DNA from: Liolophura sinensis
Taxonomy: Eukaryota > Mollusca > Polyplacophora > Chitonida > Chitonidae
Assembly (NCBI RefSeq): GCF_032854445.1
Contig: NW_027018341.1
Location: forward strand, 1 to 38,651
Reading direction: 5' to 3'
DNA: 38,651 nucleotides
The notes under the pieces are model-generated. The model was not told the origin of the DNA. It did no database searches and worked only from the letters and a program-made list of their open reading frames with translations. A program made the translations under genes and the position numbers. This document shows positions 1 through 9,020 of the stretch, one piece after another (position 1 is the first letter of the stretch; every line of letters starts with the position of its first letter).

Positions 1-2183
1 TTGTGACGAGAAATCGAATGGTGCAAACCGCGTTGCTCTCCGACCAATACTTTTGGCTGTAGCGACAATTGGAATGATCATTTATGTCATAATCACGTGC
101 CCAGCAACGGCTCTTACTCCATGGAACCAGGGATATTTGCAATTTTTTAACAGCTGCCGATGCCTGCTCAATCCGCATCTTTTGCACCTTATTCATGTGG
201 GTCTGTGGTCAGTTGTACTTTTTACAGCAGCTGTATCAAGTACCTTGTGTTTTTCACGTTCAAATGGTGTGGTTTTTCTACACGTAGATAAAGACATTGA
301 GATTGTCTGGACTTAGAAGTAAGACAATTGCTGGTGAGTTAAATGGGCTTGGCCCAAAGATTTCAGGTCTTCTGGGCTACCGAAGGGAACATAACTTATA
401 GTCAAAAGTTGAATATAGTAATGACCAGTCGCGATTGTACAGAGTACAGTGTAGCCGATTTCAATAAACAAAAATACCCAGCAAAAATGCAAAAGTGGAA
501 AAACTGTTCCAGTGCTACTAGTAACAGCCTAATCCGACGTATTTTGTGACGAGAAATCGAATGGTGCAAACCGCGTTGCTCTCCGACCAATACTTTTTGC
601 TGTAGCGACAGATCAATGATCATTGATGTCATAATCACGTGGCCCAGCAACGGCTCCTTACTCCATGGAAACCAGGGATATTGCAATTTTTTAACAGCTG
701 GCCGATGCCTGGCCAAATTCCACATCTTTTGGCACCTTATAAATGTGGGTCAGTGTTTAGTTGTACTTTTTACAGCAGACTGTATCAAGTACCTTGTGTT
801 TTTTATGTACAAATGGTGTGGTTTTTCTACACATAGATAAAGACATTGAGATTGTCTTGCACTTAGAAGTAAGACAATTGCTGGGTGAGTTAAATGGGCT
901 GAGCCCAAAGATTTGACGTCTTCTGGGCTACCGAAGGGCACATAAACTTATAGTCAAAAGTTGAATATAGTAATGACCAGTCGCGATTGTAACAGAGTAC
1001 AGTGTAGCCGATTTCAATTAACAAAAAGACCAGGTAAAAATGCAAAGTGGAAAAACTGTTCCAGTGCTGCTGGTAAGAGGCTAATACGACGTATTTTGTG
1101 ACGAGAAATCGAATGGTGCAAACCGCGTTGCTCTCCGACCAATACTTTTGGCTGTAGCGATAATTGAATGATCATTTATGTCATAATCACGTGCCCAGCA
1201 ACGGCTCTTACTCCATGGAAACCAGGGATATTTGCAATTTTTAACAGCTGCCGAGGCCTGGCCCAATTCCGCATCTTTGGCATCTTATAAATGTGGGTCA
1301 ATGTTTAGTTGTACTTTTTACAGCAGACTGTACCTTGTCTTTTTTATGTACAAATGGTGTGGTTTTTCTACACGTAGATAAAGACATTGAGATTGTCTTG
1401 GACTTAGAAGTAAGACAATGGCTGGGTGAGTTAAATGGGCTTAGCCCAAAGATTTGACGTCTTCTGGGCTACCGAAGGGCACATAACTTATAGTCAAAAG
1501 TTGAATATAGTAATGACCAGTCGCGATTGTACAGAGTACAGTGTAGCCGATTTCAATTAACAAAAAGACCAGGCAAAAATGCAAAAGTGGAAAAACTGTT
1601 CCAGCGCTGCTGGTAAGAGGCTAATCCGACGTATTTTGTGACGAGAAATCGAATGGTGCAAACCGCGTTGCTCTCCGACCAATACTTTTGGCTGTAGTGA
1701 CAATTGAATGATCATTTATGTCATAATCACGTGCCCAGCAACGGCTCTTACTCCATGGAAACCAGGGAAATTGCAATTTTTCAACAGCTGCCGATGCCTG
1801 GCTCAATTCCGCATCTTTTGGCACCTTACTGAAGTGGGTTAGTGTTCAGTTGTACTTTTTACAGCAGACTGTATCAAGTACCTTGTGTTTTTTATGTACA
1901 AATGGTCTGGTTTTTCTACACGTAGATAAAGACATTGAGATTGTCTTGCACTTAGAAGTAAGACAATTGCTGGGTGAGTTAAATGGGCTTAGCCCAAAGA
2001 TTTCAGGTCTTCTGGGCTACCGAAGGGCACATAACTTATAGTAAAAAGTTGAATATAGTAATGACCAGTCGCGATTGTACAGAGTACAGTGTAGCCGATT
2101 TCAATTAACAAAAAGACCAGGCAAAAATGCAAAAGTGGAAAAACTGTTCCAGTGCTACTAGTAAGAGCCTAATCCGACGTATT
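1..2183 (+). repeat. Units 1-4: C, A, A-variant, B (indel-laden edge of the array)
   Basis: Unit 1 is at 1-543, unit 2 at 544-1095, unit 3 at 1096-1635 and unit 4 at 1636-2183. They match units 15-18 (7675-9862) almost base for base apart from many single-base indels. Unit 1 has gained one base and lost seven relative to unit 15, for example CCATGGAACC for CCATGGAAACC. Unit 2 has gained five and lost two relative to unit 16. Units 3 and 4 each lose one more, beyond the 8-bp shortening that unit 3 shares with unit 17. Most of these changes are in short homopolymers, which looks like uncorrected long-read error at a contig end rather than biology. Confidence 0.88.
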
Positions 2184-2251
2184 TTGTGACGATAAATCGA
2201 ATGGTGCAAACCGCGTTGCTCTCCGACCAATACTTTTGGCTGTAGCGACAG

Positions 2252-2267
2252 ATCAATGATCATTGAT
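2252..2267. repeat. Perfect 16-bp palindrome of class A units
   Basis: ATCAATGATCATTGAT equals its own reverse complement. It lies in the first variable segment of nearly every class A unit, for example also at 6095-6110, 30245-30260 and 38476-38491. Most B, C and D units keep only the inner AATGATCATT. Unit 6 and a few others break one arm. It could bind a dimeric protein or extrude a cruciform; neither is shown by the sequence. Confidence 0.8.
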
Positions 2268-2375
2268 GTCATAATCACGTGCCCAGCAACGGCTCTTACT
2301 CCATGGAAACCAGGGATATTTGCAATTTTTTAACAGCTGCCGATGCCTGGCCCAATTCCACATCTTTTGGCACCT

Positions 2376-2381
2376 TATAAA
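2376..2381 (+). promoter_or_regulatory. TATAAA-like element, classes A and D only
   Basis: In class A and most D units the second variable segment reads CCTTATAAATGTGG. B units have CCTTACTGAAGTGG and C units CCTTATTCATGTGG, so the TATA-like string is class-specific. A CCAAT string lies about 149 bp upstream in the same unit. This could be a chance AT-rich variant. No initiator or transcript evidence is visible. Confidence 0.25.
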
Positions 2382-3373
2382 TGTGGGTCAGTGTTTAGTT
2401 GTACTTTTTACAGCAGACTGTATCAAGTACCTTGTGTTTTTTATGTACAAATGGTGTGGTTTTTCTACACGTAGATAAAGACATTGAGATTGTCTTGGAC
2501 TTAGAAGTAAGACAATTGCTGGGTGAGTTAAATGGGCTTAGCCCAAAGATTTGACGTCTTCTGGGCTACCAAAGGGCACATAACTTATAATCAAAAGTTG
2601 AATATAGTAATGACCAGTCGCGATTGTACAGAGTACAGTGTAGCCGATTTCAATTAACAAAAAGACCAGGTAAAAATGCAAAAGTGGAAAAACTGTTCCA
2701 GTGCTGCTGGTAAGAGGCTAATCCGACGTATTTTGTGACGAGAAATCGAATGGTGCAATCCGCGTTGCTCTCCGACCAATACTTTTGGCTGTAGCGACAG
2801 ATAAATGATCATTGATGTCATAATCACGTGCCCAGCAACGGCTCTTACTCCATGGAAACCAGGGATATTTGCAATTTTTTAACAGCTGCCGATGCCTGGC
2901 CCAATTTCACATCTTTTGGCACCTTATAAATGTGGGTCAGTGTTCAGTTGTACTTTTTACAGCAGACTGTATCAAGTACCTTGTGTTTTTTATGTACAAA
3001 TGGTGTGGTTTTTCTACACGTAGATAAAGACATTGAGATTGTCTTGGACTTAGAAGTAAGACAATTGCTGGGTGAGTTAAATGGGCTTAGCCGAAAGATT
3101 TGACGTCTTCTGGGCTACCGAAGGGCACATAACTTATAGTCAAAAGTTGAATATAGTAATGACCAGTCGCAATTGTACAGAGTACAGTGTAGCCGATTTC
3201 AATTAACAAAAAGACCAGGCAAAAATGCAAAAGTGGAAAAACTGTTCCAGTGCTGCTGGTAAGAGGCTAATCCGACGTATTTTGTGACGAGAAATCGAAT
3301 GGTGCAAACCGCGTTGCTCTCCGACCAATACTTTTGGCTGTAGTGACAATTGAATGATCATTTATGTCATAAT

Positions 3374-3379
3374 CACGTG
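3374..3379. promoter_or_regulatory. E-box-like CACGTG, once per unit
   Basis: CACGTG at unit 93-98 is kept in the units of every class that I read, including B' units where the bases just after it change from CCCAG to CGTAA. It matches the palindromic E-box bound by some bHLH proteins. Conservation here may only reflect array homogenisation, so the regulatory label is tentative. Confidence 0.3.
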
Positions 3380-3630
3380 CCCAGCAACGGCTCTTACTCC
3401 ATGGAAACCAGGGAAATTTGCAATTTTTCAACAGCTGCCGATGCCTGGCTCAATTCCGCATCTTTTGGCACCTTACTGAAGTGGGTTAGTGTTCAGTTGT
3501 ACTTTTTACAGCAGACTGTATCAAGTACCTTGTGTTTTTTACGTACAAATGGTCTGGTTTTTCTACACGTAGATAAAGACATTGAGATTGTCTTGCACTT
3601 AGAAGTAAGACAATTGCTGGGTGAGTTAAA

Positions 3631-3643
3631 TGGGCTTAGCCCA
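3631..3643. repeat. Short hairpin TGGGCT-T-AGCCCA in each unit
   Basis: Six-base arms flank a single base at unit 350-362. Class C units have TGGGCTTGGCCCA, and many A units have TGGGCTTAGCCGA, which breaks the outer part of the stem. There is no T-run after it, so it is not a bacterial-type terminator. Confidence 0.55.
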
Positions 3644-3722
3644 AAGATTTCAGGTCTTCTGGGCTACCGAAGGGCACATAACTTATAGTCAAAAGTTGAA
3701 TATAGTAATGACCAGTCGCGAT

Positions 3723-3735
3723 TGTACAGAGTACA
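3723..3735. repeat. Inverted repeat TGTAC-AGA-GTACA in each unit
   Basis: Five-base arms with a 3-nt spacer lie at unit 442-454, present in nearly all units. The arms have the opposite orientation to a steroid-receptor element, so I make no binding claim. Confidence 0.55.
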
Positions 3736-3755
3736 GTGTAGCCGATTTCAATTAA

Positions 3756-3790
3756 TAAAAAGACCAGGCAAAAATGCAAAAGTGGAAAAA
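3756..3790. other. Closely spaced A-tracts, possible bent DNA
   Basis: Four runs of 4-5 A lie within about 35 bp at unit 475-509 (AAAAAGACC, CAAAAATGC, CAAAAGTGG, GGAAAAACTG). Their centres average a little under 10 bp apart, near the helical repeat. Such phased tracts often give intrinsic curvature in satellite DNA. The spacing is uneven (about 13, 7.5 and 8.5), so the degree of bending is uncertain. Confidence 0.35.
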
Positions 3791-4379
3791 CTGTTCCAGT
3801 GCTGCTGGTAAGAGGCTAATCCGACGTATTTTGTGACGACAAATCGAATGGTGCAAACCGCATTGCTCTCCGACCAATACTTTTGGCTGTAGTGACAATT
3901 GAATGATCATTTATGTCATAATCACGTGCCCAGCAACGGCTCTTACTCCATGGAAACCAGGGAAATTTGCAATTTTTCAACAGCTGCCGATGCCTGGCTC
4001 AATTCCGCATCTTTTGGCACCTTACTGAAGTGGGTTAGTGTTCAGTTGTACTTTTTACAGCAGACTGTATCAAGTACCTTGTGTTTTTCACGTACAAATG
4101 GTGTGGTTTTTCTACACGTAGATAAAGACATTGAGATTGTCTTGCACTTAGAAGTAAGGCAATTGCTGGGTGAGTTAAATGGGCTTTGCCCAAAGATTTC
4201 AGGTCTTCTGGGCTACCGAAGGGCACATAACTTATAGTCAAAAGTTGAATATAGTAATGACCAGTCGCGATTGTACAGAGTACAGTGTAGCCGATTTCAA
4301 TTAACAAAAAGACCAGGCAAAAATGCAAAAGTGGAAAATCTGTTCCAGTGCTGCTGGTAAGAGGCTAATCCGACGTATT

Positions 4380-5477
4380 TTGTGACGAGAAATCGAATGG
4401 TGCAAACCGTGTTGCTTTCCGACCAATACTTTTGGCTGTAGTGACAATTGAATGATCATTTATGTCATAATCACGTGCCCAGCAACGGCTCTTACTCCAT
4501 GGAAACCAGGGAAATTTGCAATTTTTCAACAGCTGCCGATGCCTGGCTCAATTCCACATCTTTTGGCACCTTATAAATGTGGGTCAGTGTTTAGTTGTAC
4601 TTTTCACAGCAGACTGTATCAAGTACCTTGTGTTTTTTATGTACAAATGGTGTGGTTTTTCTACACGTAGATAAAGACATTGAGATTGTCTTGGACTTAG
4701 AAGTAAGACAATTGCTGGGTGAGTTAAATGGGCTTAGCCCAAAGATTTGACGTCTTCTGGGCTACCGAAGGGCACATAACTTATAGTCAAAAGTTGAATA
4801 TAGTAATGACCAGTCGCGATTGTACAGAGTACAGTGTAGCCGATTTCAATTAACAAAAAGACCAAATAAAAATGCAAAAGTGGAAAAACTGTTCCGGTGC
4901 TGCTGGTAAGAGGCTAATCCGACGTATTTTGTGACGAGAAATCGAATGGTGCAAACCGCATTGCTCTCCGACCAATACTTTTGGCTGTAGTGACAATTGA
5001 ATGATCATTTATGTCATAATCACGTGCCCAGCAACGGCTCTTACTCCATGGAAACCAGGGAAATTTGCAATTTTTCAACAGCTGCCGATGCCTGGCTCAA
5101 TTCCGCATCTTTTGGCACCTTATAAATGTGGGTCAGTGTTTAGTTGTACTTTTTACAGCAGACTGTATCAAGTACCTTGTGTTTTTTATGTACAAATGGT
5201 GTGGTTTTTCTACACGTAGATAAAGACTTTGAGATTGTTTTGGACTTAGAAGTAAGGCAATTGCTGGGTGAGTTAAATGGGCTTAGCCCAAAGATTTGAC
5301 GTCTTCTGGGCTACCGAAGGGCACATAACTTATAGTCAAAAGTTGAATATAGTAATGACCAGTCGCGATTGTACAGAGTACAGTGTAGCCGATTTCAATT
5401 AACAAAAAGACCAGGCAAAAATGCAAAAGTGGAAAAACTGTTCCAGTGCTACTAGTAAGAGGCTAATCCGACGTATT
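4380..5477 (+). repeat. Units 9-10: D, D (B/A hybrids)
   Basis: Unit 9 is at 4380-4928 and unit 10 at 4929-5477. Both are B-like up to GGCTCAATT (GTGACAATTG, GGGAAATTT, TTTTTCAAC) and A-like from TTATAAATG onward (GTTTAG, GACGTC). Unit 9 has CCACATC at unit 174-180 and unit 10 has CCGCATC, so the two switch from B to A at different points. Unit 9 also has TTTTCACAGCAG, a variant seen mostly in D units. Unit 10 has GATTGTTTTGG, shared with units 44 and 69. Confidence 0.84.
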
Positions 5478-6270
5478 TTGTGACGAGAAATCGAATGGTG
5501 CAGTCCGCATTGCTCTCCGACCAATACTTTTGGCTGTAGCGACAATTGAATGATCATTTATGTCATAATCACGTGCGTAACAACGGCTCTTACTCCATGG
5601 AAACCAGGGAAATTTGCAATTTTTTAACAGCTGCCGATGCCTGGCTCAATTCCGCATCTTTTGGCACCTTACTGAAGTGGGTTAGTGTTCAGTTGTACTT
5701 TTTACAGCAGACTGTATCAAGTACCTTGTGTTTTTCACGTACAAATGGTGTGGTTTTTCTACACGTAGATAAAGACATTGAGATTGTCTTGCACTTAGAA
5801 GTAAGGCAATTGCTGGGTGAGTTAAATGGGCTTAGCCCAAAGATTTCAGGTCTTCTGGGCTACCGAAGGGCACATAACTTATAGTCAAAAGTTGAATATA
5901 GTAATGACCAGTCGCGATTGTACAGAGTACAGTTTAGCCGATTTCAATTAACAAAAAGACGAAGCAAAAATGCAAAAGTGGAAAAACTGTTCCAGTGCTA
6001 CTAGTAAGAGGCTATTCCGACGTATTTTGTGACGAGAAATCGAATGGTGCAAACCGCGTTGCTCTCCGACCAATACTTTTGGCTGTAGCGACAGATCAAT
6101 GATCATTGATGTCATAATCACGTGCCCAGCAACGGCTCTTACTCCATGGAAACCAGGGATATTTGCAATTTTTTAACAGCTGCCGATGCCTGGCCCAATT
6201 TCACATCTTTTGGCACCTTATAAATGTGGGTCAGTGTTTAGTTGTACTTTTTACAGCAGACTGTATCAAG
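4929..6270 (+). repeat. Block duplicated at about 37312-38651 (59 units away)
   Basis: Units 10-12 match units 69-71 in order: D with GATTGTTTTGG, then B' with CAGTCCGCATTGC, CGTGCGTAAC, CAGTTTAGCC and GACGAAGC, then A with CCCAATTTCACATC. The right-hand copy is cut by the window's end. Confidence 0.75.
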
Positions 6271-6576
6271 TACCTTGTGTTTTTTTATGTACAAATGGTG
6301 TGGTTTTTCTACACGTAGATAAAGACATTGAGATTGTCTTGGACTTAGAAGTAAGACAATTGCTGGGTGAGTTAAATGGGCTTAGCCGAAAGATTTGACG
6401 TCTTCTGGGCTACCGAAGGGCACATAACTTATAGTCAAAAGTTGAATATAGTAATGACCAGTCGCGATTGTACAGAGTACAGTGTAGCCGATTTCAATTA
6501 ACAAAAAGACCAGGTAAAAATGCAAAAGTGGAAAAACTGTTCCAGTGCTACTAGTAAGAGCCTAATCCGATGTATT
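5478..6576 (+). repeat. Units 11-12: B', A
   Basis: Unit 11 (5478-6026) carries the B' markers: CAGTCCGCATTGC near its start, CACGTGCGTAACAACGG in place of CACGTGCCCAGCAACGG, CAGTTTAGCC and GACGAAGC. The same set recurs in unit 70 (37861) and largely in unit 53 (28530). Unit 12 (6027-6576) is class A with one extra T in a homopolymer (550 bp) and ends CCGATGTATT, the form that precedes the C unit that follows. Confidence 0.85.
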
Positions 6577-7674
6577 TTGTGACGAGAAATCGAATAGTGC
6601 AATCCGCGTTGCTCTCCGACCAATACTTTTGGCTGTAGCGACAATTGAATGATCATTTATGTCATAATCACGTGCCCAGCAACGGCTATTACTCCATGGA
6701 AACCAGGGATATTTGCAATTTTTTAACAGCTGCCGATGCCTGGCTCAATTCCGCATCTTTTGGCACCTTATTCATGTGGGTCTGTGGTCAGTTGTACTTT
6801 TTACAGCAGCCTGTATCAAGTACCTTGTGTTTTTCACGTACAAATGGTGTGGTTTTTCTACACGTAGATAAAGACATTGAGATTGTCTTGGACTTAGAAG
6901 TAAGACAATTGCTGGGTTAGTTAAATGGGCTTGGCCCAAAGATTTCAGGTCTTCTGGGCTACCGAAGGGAACATAACTTATAGTCAAAAGTTGAATATAG
7001 TAATGACCAGTCGCGATTGTACAGAGTACAGTGTAGCCGATTTCAATAAACAAAAAGACCAGGCAAAAATGCAAAAGTGGAAAAACTGTTCCAGTGCTAC
7101 TAGTAACAGCCTAATCCGACGTATTTTGTGACGAGAAATCGAATGGTGCAAACCGCGTTGCTCTCCGACCAATACTTTTTGCTGTAGCGACAGATCAATG
7201 ATCATTGATGTCATAATCACGTGCCCAGCAACGGCTCTTACTCCATGGAAACCAGGGATATTTGCAATTTTTTAACAGCTGCCGATGCCTGGCCAAATTC
7301 CACATCTTTTGGCACCTTATAAATGTGGGTCAGTGTTTAGTTGTACTTTTTACAGCAGACTGTATCAAGTACCTTGTGTTTTTTATGTACAAATGGTGTG
7401 GTTTTTCTACACATAGATAAAGACATTGAGATTGTCTTGGACTTAGAAGTAAGACAATTGCTGGGTGAGTTAAATGGGCTTAGCCCAAAGATTTGACGTC
7501 TTCTGGGCTACCGAAGGGCACATAACTTATAGTCAAAAGTTGAATATAGTAATGACCAGTCGCGATTGTACAGAGTACAGTGTAGCCGATTTCAATTAAC
7601 AAAAAGACCAGGTAAAAATGCAAAAGTGGAAAAACTGTTCCAGTGCTGCTGGTAAGAGGCTAATCCGACGTATT
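6540..7674 (+). repeat. Block duplicated at about 33980-35115 (50 units away)
   Basis: The end of unit 12 and units 13-14 match the end of unit 62 and units 63-64. Shared features are CCGATGTATT, GAATAGTGCAATCC, the C-class set with CAATAAACAAAA, CTAGTAACAGCC, GCCAAATTCC and ACACATAGAT. Confidence 0.76.
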
Positions 7675-8772
7675 TTGTGACGAGAAATCGAATGGTGCAA
7701 ACCGCGTTGCTCTCCGACCAATACTTTTGGCTGTAGCGACAATTGAATGATCATTTAGGTCATAATCACGTGCCCAGCAACGGCTCTTACTCCATGGAAA
7801 CCAGGGATATTTGCAATTTTTTAACAGCTGCCGATGCCTGGCTCAATTCCGCATCTTTTGGCACCTTATTCATGTGGGTCTGTGGTCAGTTGTACTTTTT
7901 ACAGCAGCCTGTATCAAGTACCTTGTGTTTTTCACGTACAAATGGTGTGGTTTTTCTACACGTAGATAAAGACATTGAGATTGTCTTGGACTTAGAAGTA
8001 AGACAATTGCTGGGTGAGTTAAATGGGCTTGGCCCAAAGATTTCAGGTCTTCTGGGCTACCGAAGGGAACATAACTTATAGTCAAAAGTTGAATATAGTA
8101 ATGACCAGTCGCGATTGTACAGAGTACAGTGTAGCCGATTTCAATAAACAAAAATACCAGGCAAAAATGCAAAAGTGGAAAAACTGTTCCAGTGCTACTA
8201 GTAACAGCCTAATCCGACGTATTTTGTGACGAGAAATCGAATGGTGCAAACCGCGTTGCTCTCCGACCAATACTTTTTGCTGTAGCGACAGATCAATGAT
8301 CATTGATGTCATAATCACGTGCCCAGCAACGGCTCTTACTCCATGGAAACCAGGGATATTTGCAATTTTTTAACAGCTGCCGATGCCTGGCCAAATTCCA
8401 CATCTTTTGGCACCTTATAAATGTGGGTCAGTGTTTAGTTGTACTTTTTACAGCAGACTGTATCAAGTACCTTGTGTTTTTTATGTACAAATGGTGTGGT
8501 TTTTCTACACATAGATAAAGACATTGAGATTGTCTTGCACTTAGAAGTAAGACAATTGCTGGGTGAGTTAAATGGGCTGAGCCCAAAGATTTGACGTCTT
8601 CTGGGCTACCGAAGGGCACATAACTTATAGTCAAAAGTTGAATATAGTAATGACCAGTCGCGATTGTACAGAGTACAGTGTAGCCGATTTCAATTAACAA
8701 AAAGACCAGGTAAAAATGCAAAAGTGGAAAAACTGTTCCAGTGCTGCTGGTAAGAGGCTAATACGACGTATT
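6577..8772 (+). repeat. Units 13-16: C-A dimer repeated twice
   Basis: Units 13 (6577) and 15 (7675) are class C, with TTATTCATGTGGGTCTG, CAGCAGCCTG, GGCTTGGCCC and CAATAAACAAAA. Units 14 (7126) and 16 (8224) are class A with TTTTTGCTGTAG, GCCAAATTCC and ACACATAGAT. The two C-A pairs are near-identical, a 1098-bp tandem duplication. Unit 13 differs by GAATAGTGC and GGGTTAGTT. Unit 15 has TTTAGGTCAT and AAATACCAGG. Confidence 0.86.
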
Positions 8773-9000
8773 TTGTGACGAGAAATCGAATGGTGCAAAC
8801 CGCGTTGCTCTCCGACCAATACTTTTGGCTGTAGCGATAATTGAATGATCATTTATGTCATAATCACGTGCCCAGCAACGGCTCTTACTCCATGGAAACC
8901 AGGGATATTTGCAATTTTTAACAGCTGCCGAGGCCTGGCCCAATTCCGCATCTTTTGGCATCTTATAAATGTGGGTCAATGTTTAGTTGTACTTTTTACA

Positions 9001-9020
9001 GCAGACTGTACCTTGTCTTT
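9001..9020 (+). other. Seven-base deletion between GTA direct repeats (unit 17)
   Basis: Other units read CTGTATCAAGTACC here and unit 17 reads CTGTACC. The lost bases lie between two GTA copies, as expected for replication slippage. The same deletion is in unit 3 at about 1330-1332 and nowhere else, which ties the two blocks together. Confidence 0.8.

Larger units (their letters stand above)
1..2543 (+). repeat. Block duplicated at about 7675-10222 (14 units away)
   Basis: Units 1-4 and the first two thirds of unit 5 match units 15-19. Shared rare features include AAATACC (C unit), CTAATACGACG (end of units 2 and 16), CGATAATTG plus the 7-bp deletion (units 3 and 17) and CGATAAATCG (units 5 and 19). 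Apart from the single-base indels I find only a few substitutions. The match ends at about 2543, where unit 5 has GCCCAAAG and unit 19 has GCCGAAAG. Confidence 0.8.
2184..3281 (+). repeat. Units 5-6: A, A
   Basis: Unit 5 (2184-2732) starts with the rare CGATAAATCG, as does unit 19 (9863). It is identical to unit 19 until about 2543. After that it carries CTACCAAAGG and TTATAATC, shared with unit 22 (11508) and unit 60 (32371), so it is a mosaic. Unit 6 (2733-3281) has AGATAAATGATC in place of AGATCAATGATC, which spoils one arm of the class A palindrome. Both end in the GCTGCTGG form. Confidence 0.85.
3282..3830 (+). repeat. Reference unit 7 (class B), 549 bp
   Basis: This clean full-length unit is used for within-unit positions. 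CCAAT lies at unit 44-48. The first class-variable segment is at 62-84, here AGTGACAATTG then AATGATCATT. The E-box CACGTG is at 93-98 and CCATGG at about 119-124. The second class-variable segment is at 192-215, here TTACTGAAGTGGGTTAG. The hairpin TGGGCTTAGCCCA is at 350-362, the CAGG/GACG class site at 370-373, the TGTAC-AGA-GTACA inverted repeat at 442-454, and an A-tract-rich segment at about 475-509. G+C is 228/549 (41.5%), with 17 CpG. In the top strand it contains a 112-codon open frame (3350-3688) that is not kept in other classes. Confidence 0.93.
3282..4379 (+). repeat. Units 7-8: B, B
   Basis: Unit 7 is at 3282-3830 and unit 8 at 3831-4379. Both have GGGAAATTT, TTACTGAAG, GCACTTAG and CAGGTC. 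Unit 8 begins GACGACAAATCG, also seen at 10961, 25235, 27432 and 31824, each time at the head of a class B or B/C unit. Unit 7 has TTTTTTACG while unit 8 has TTTTTCACG before TAC. Confidence 0.85.

Noticed and set aside
3282-3300. Hammerhead ribozyme core suggested by TGACGAGAAATCG
   Set aside because: Satellites sometimes encode hammerheads, but there is no stem II between the GACGA and GAAA parts. I found no CTGANGA motif on either strand of the unit.
3631-3643. Rho-independent terminator at TGGGCTTAGCCCA
   Set aside because: A one-base loop and no following T-run; also not expected in a eukaryotic satellite.
3350-3688. A 112-codon top-strand open frame that recurs in class B units, and shorter ones in other classes
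   Set aside because: It recurs only because the unit recurs. A and D units break it with TAA in TTATAAATG, some B units end it early, and single-base indels shift it. I see no recognisable domain, and no sign of selection to keep it open.
3806-3850. tRNA-like pol III boxes: TGGTAAGAGG and, about 26 bases on, TCGAAT
   Set aside because: The box A match is one base short and box B matches only in its core. No acceptor, anticodon or T stem can be paired around them, so a tRNA or tRNA-derived SINE is not supported.
7020-7060. Polyadenylation signal AATAAA in class C units
   Set aside because: CAATAAACAAAA differs by one base from CAATTAACAAAA of other classes. It has no associated gene or transcript evidence, so it is most likely chance.
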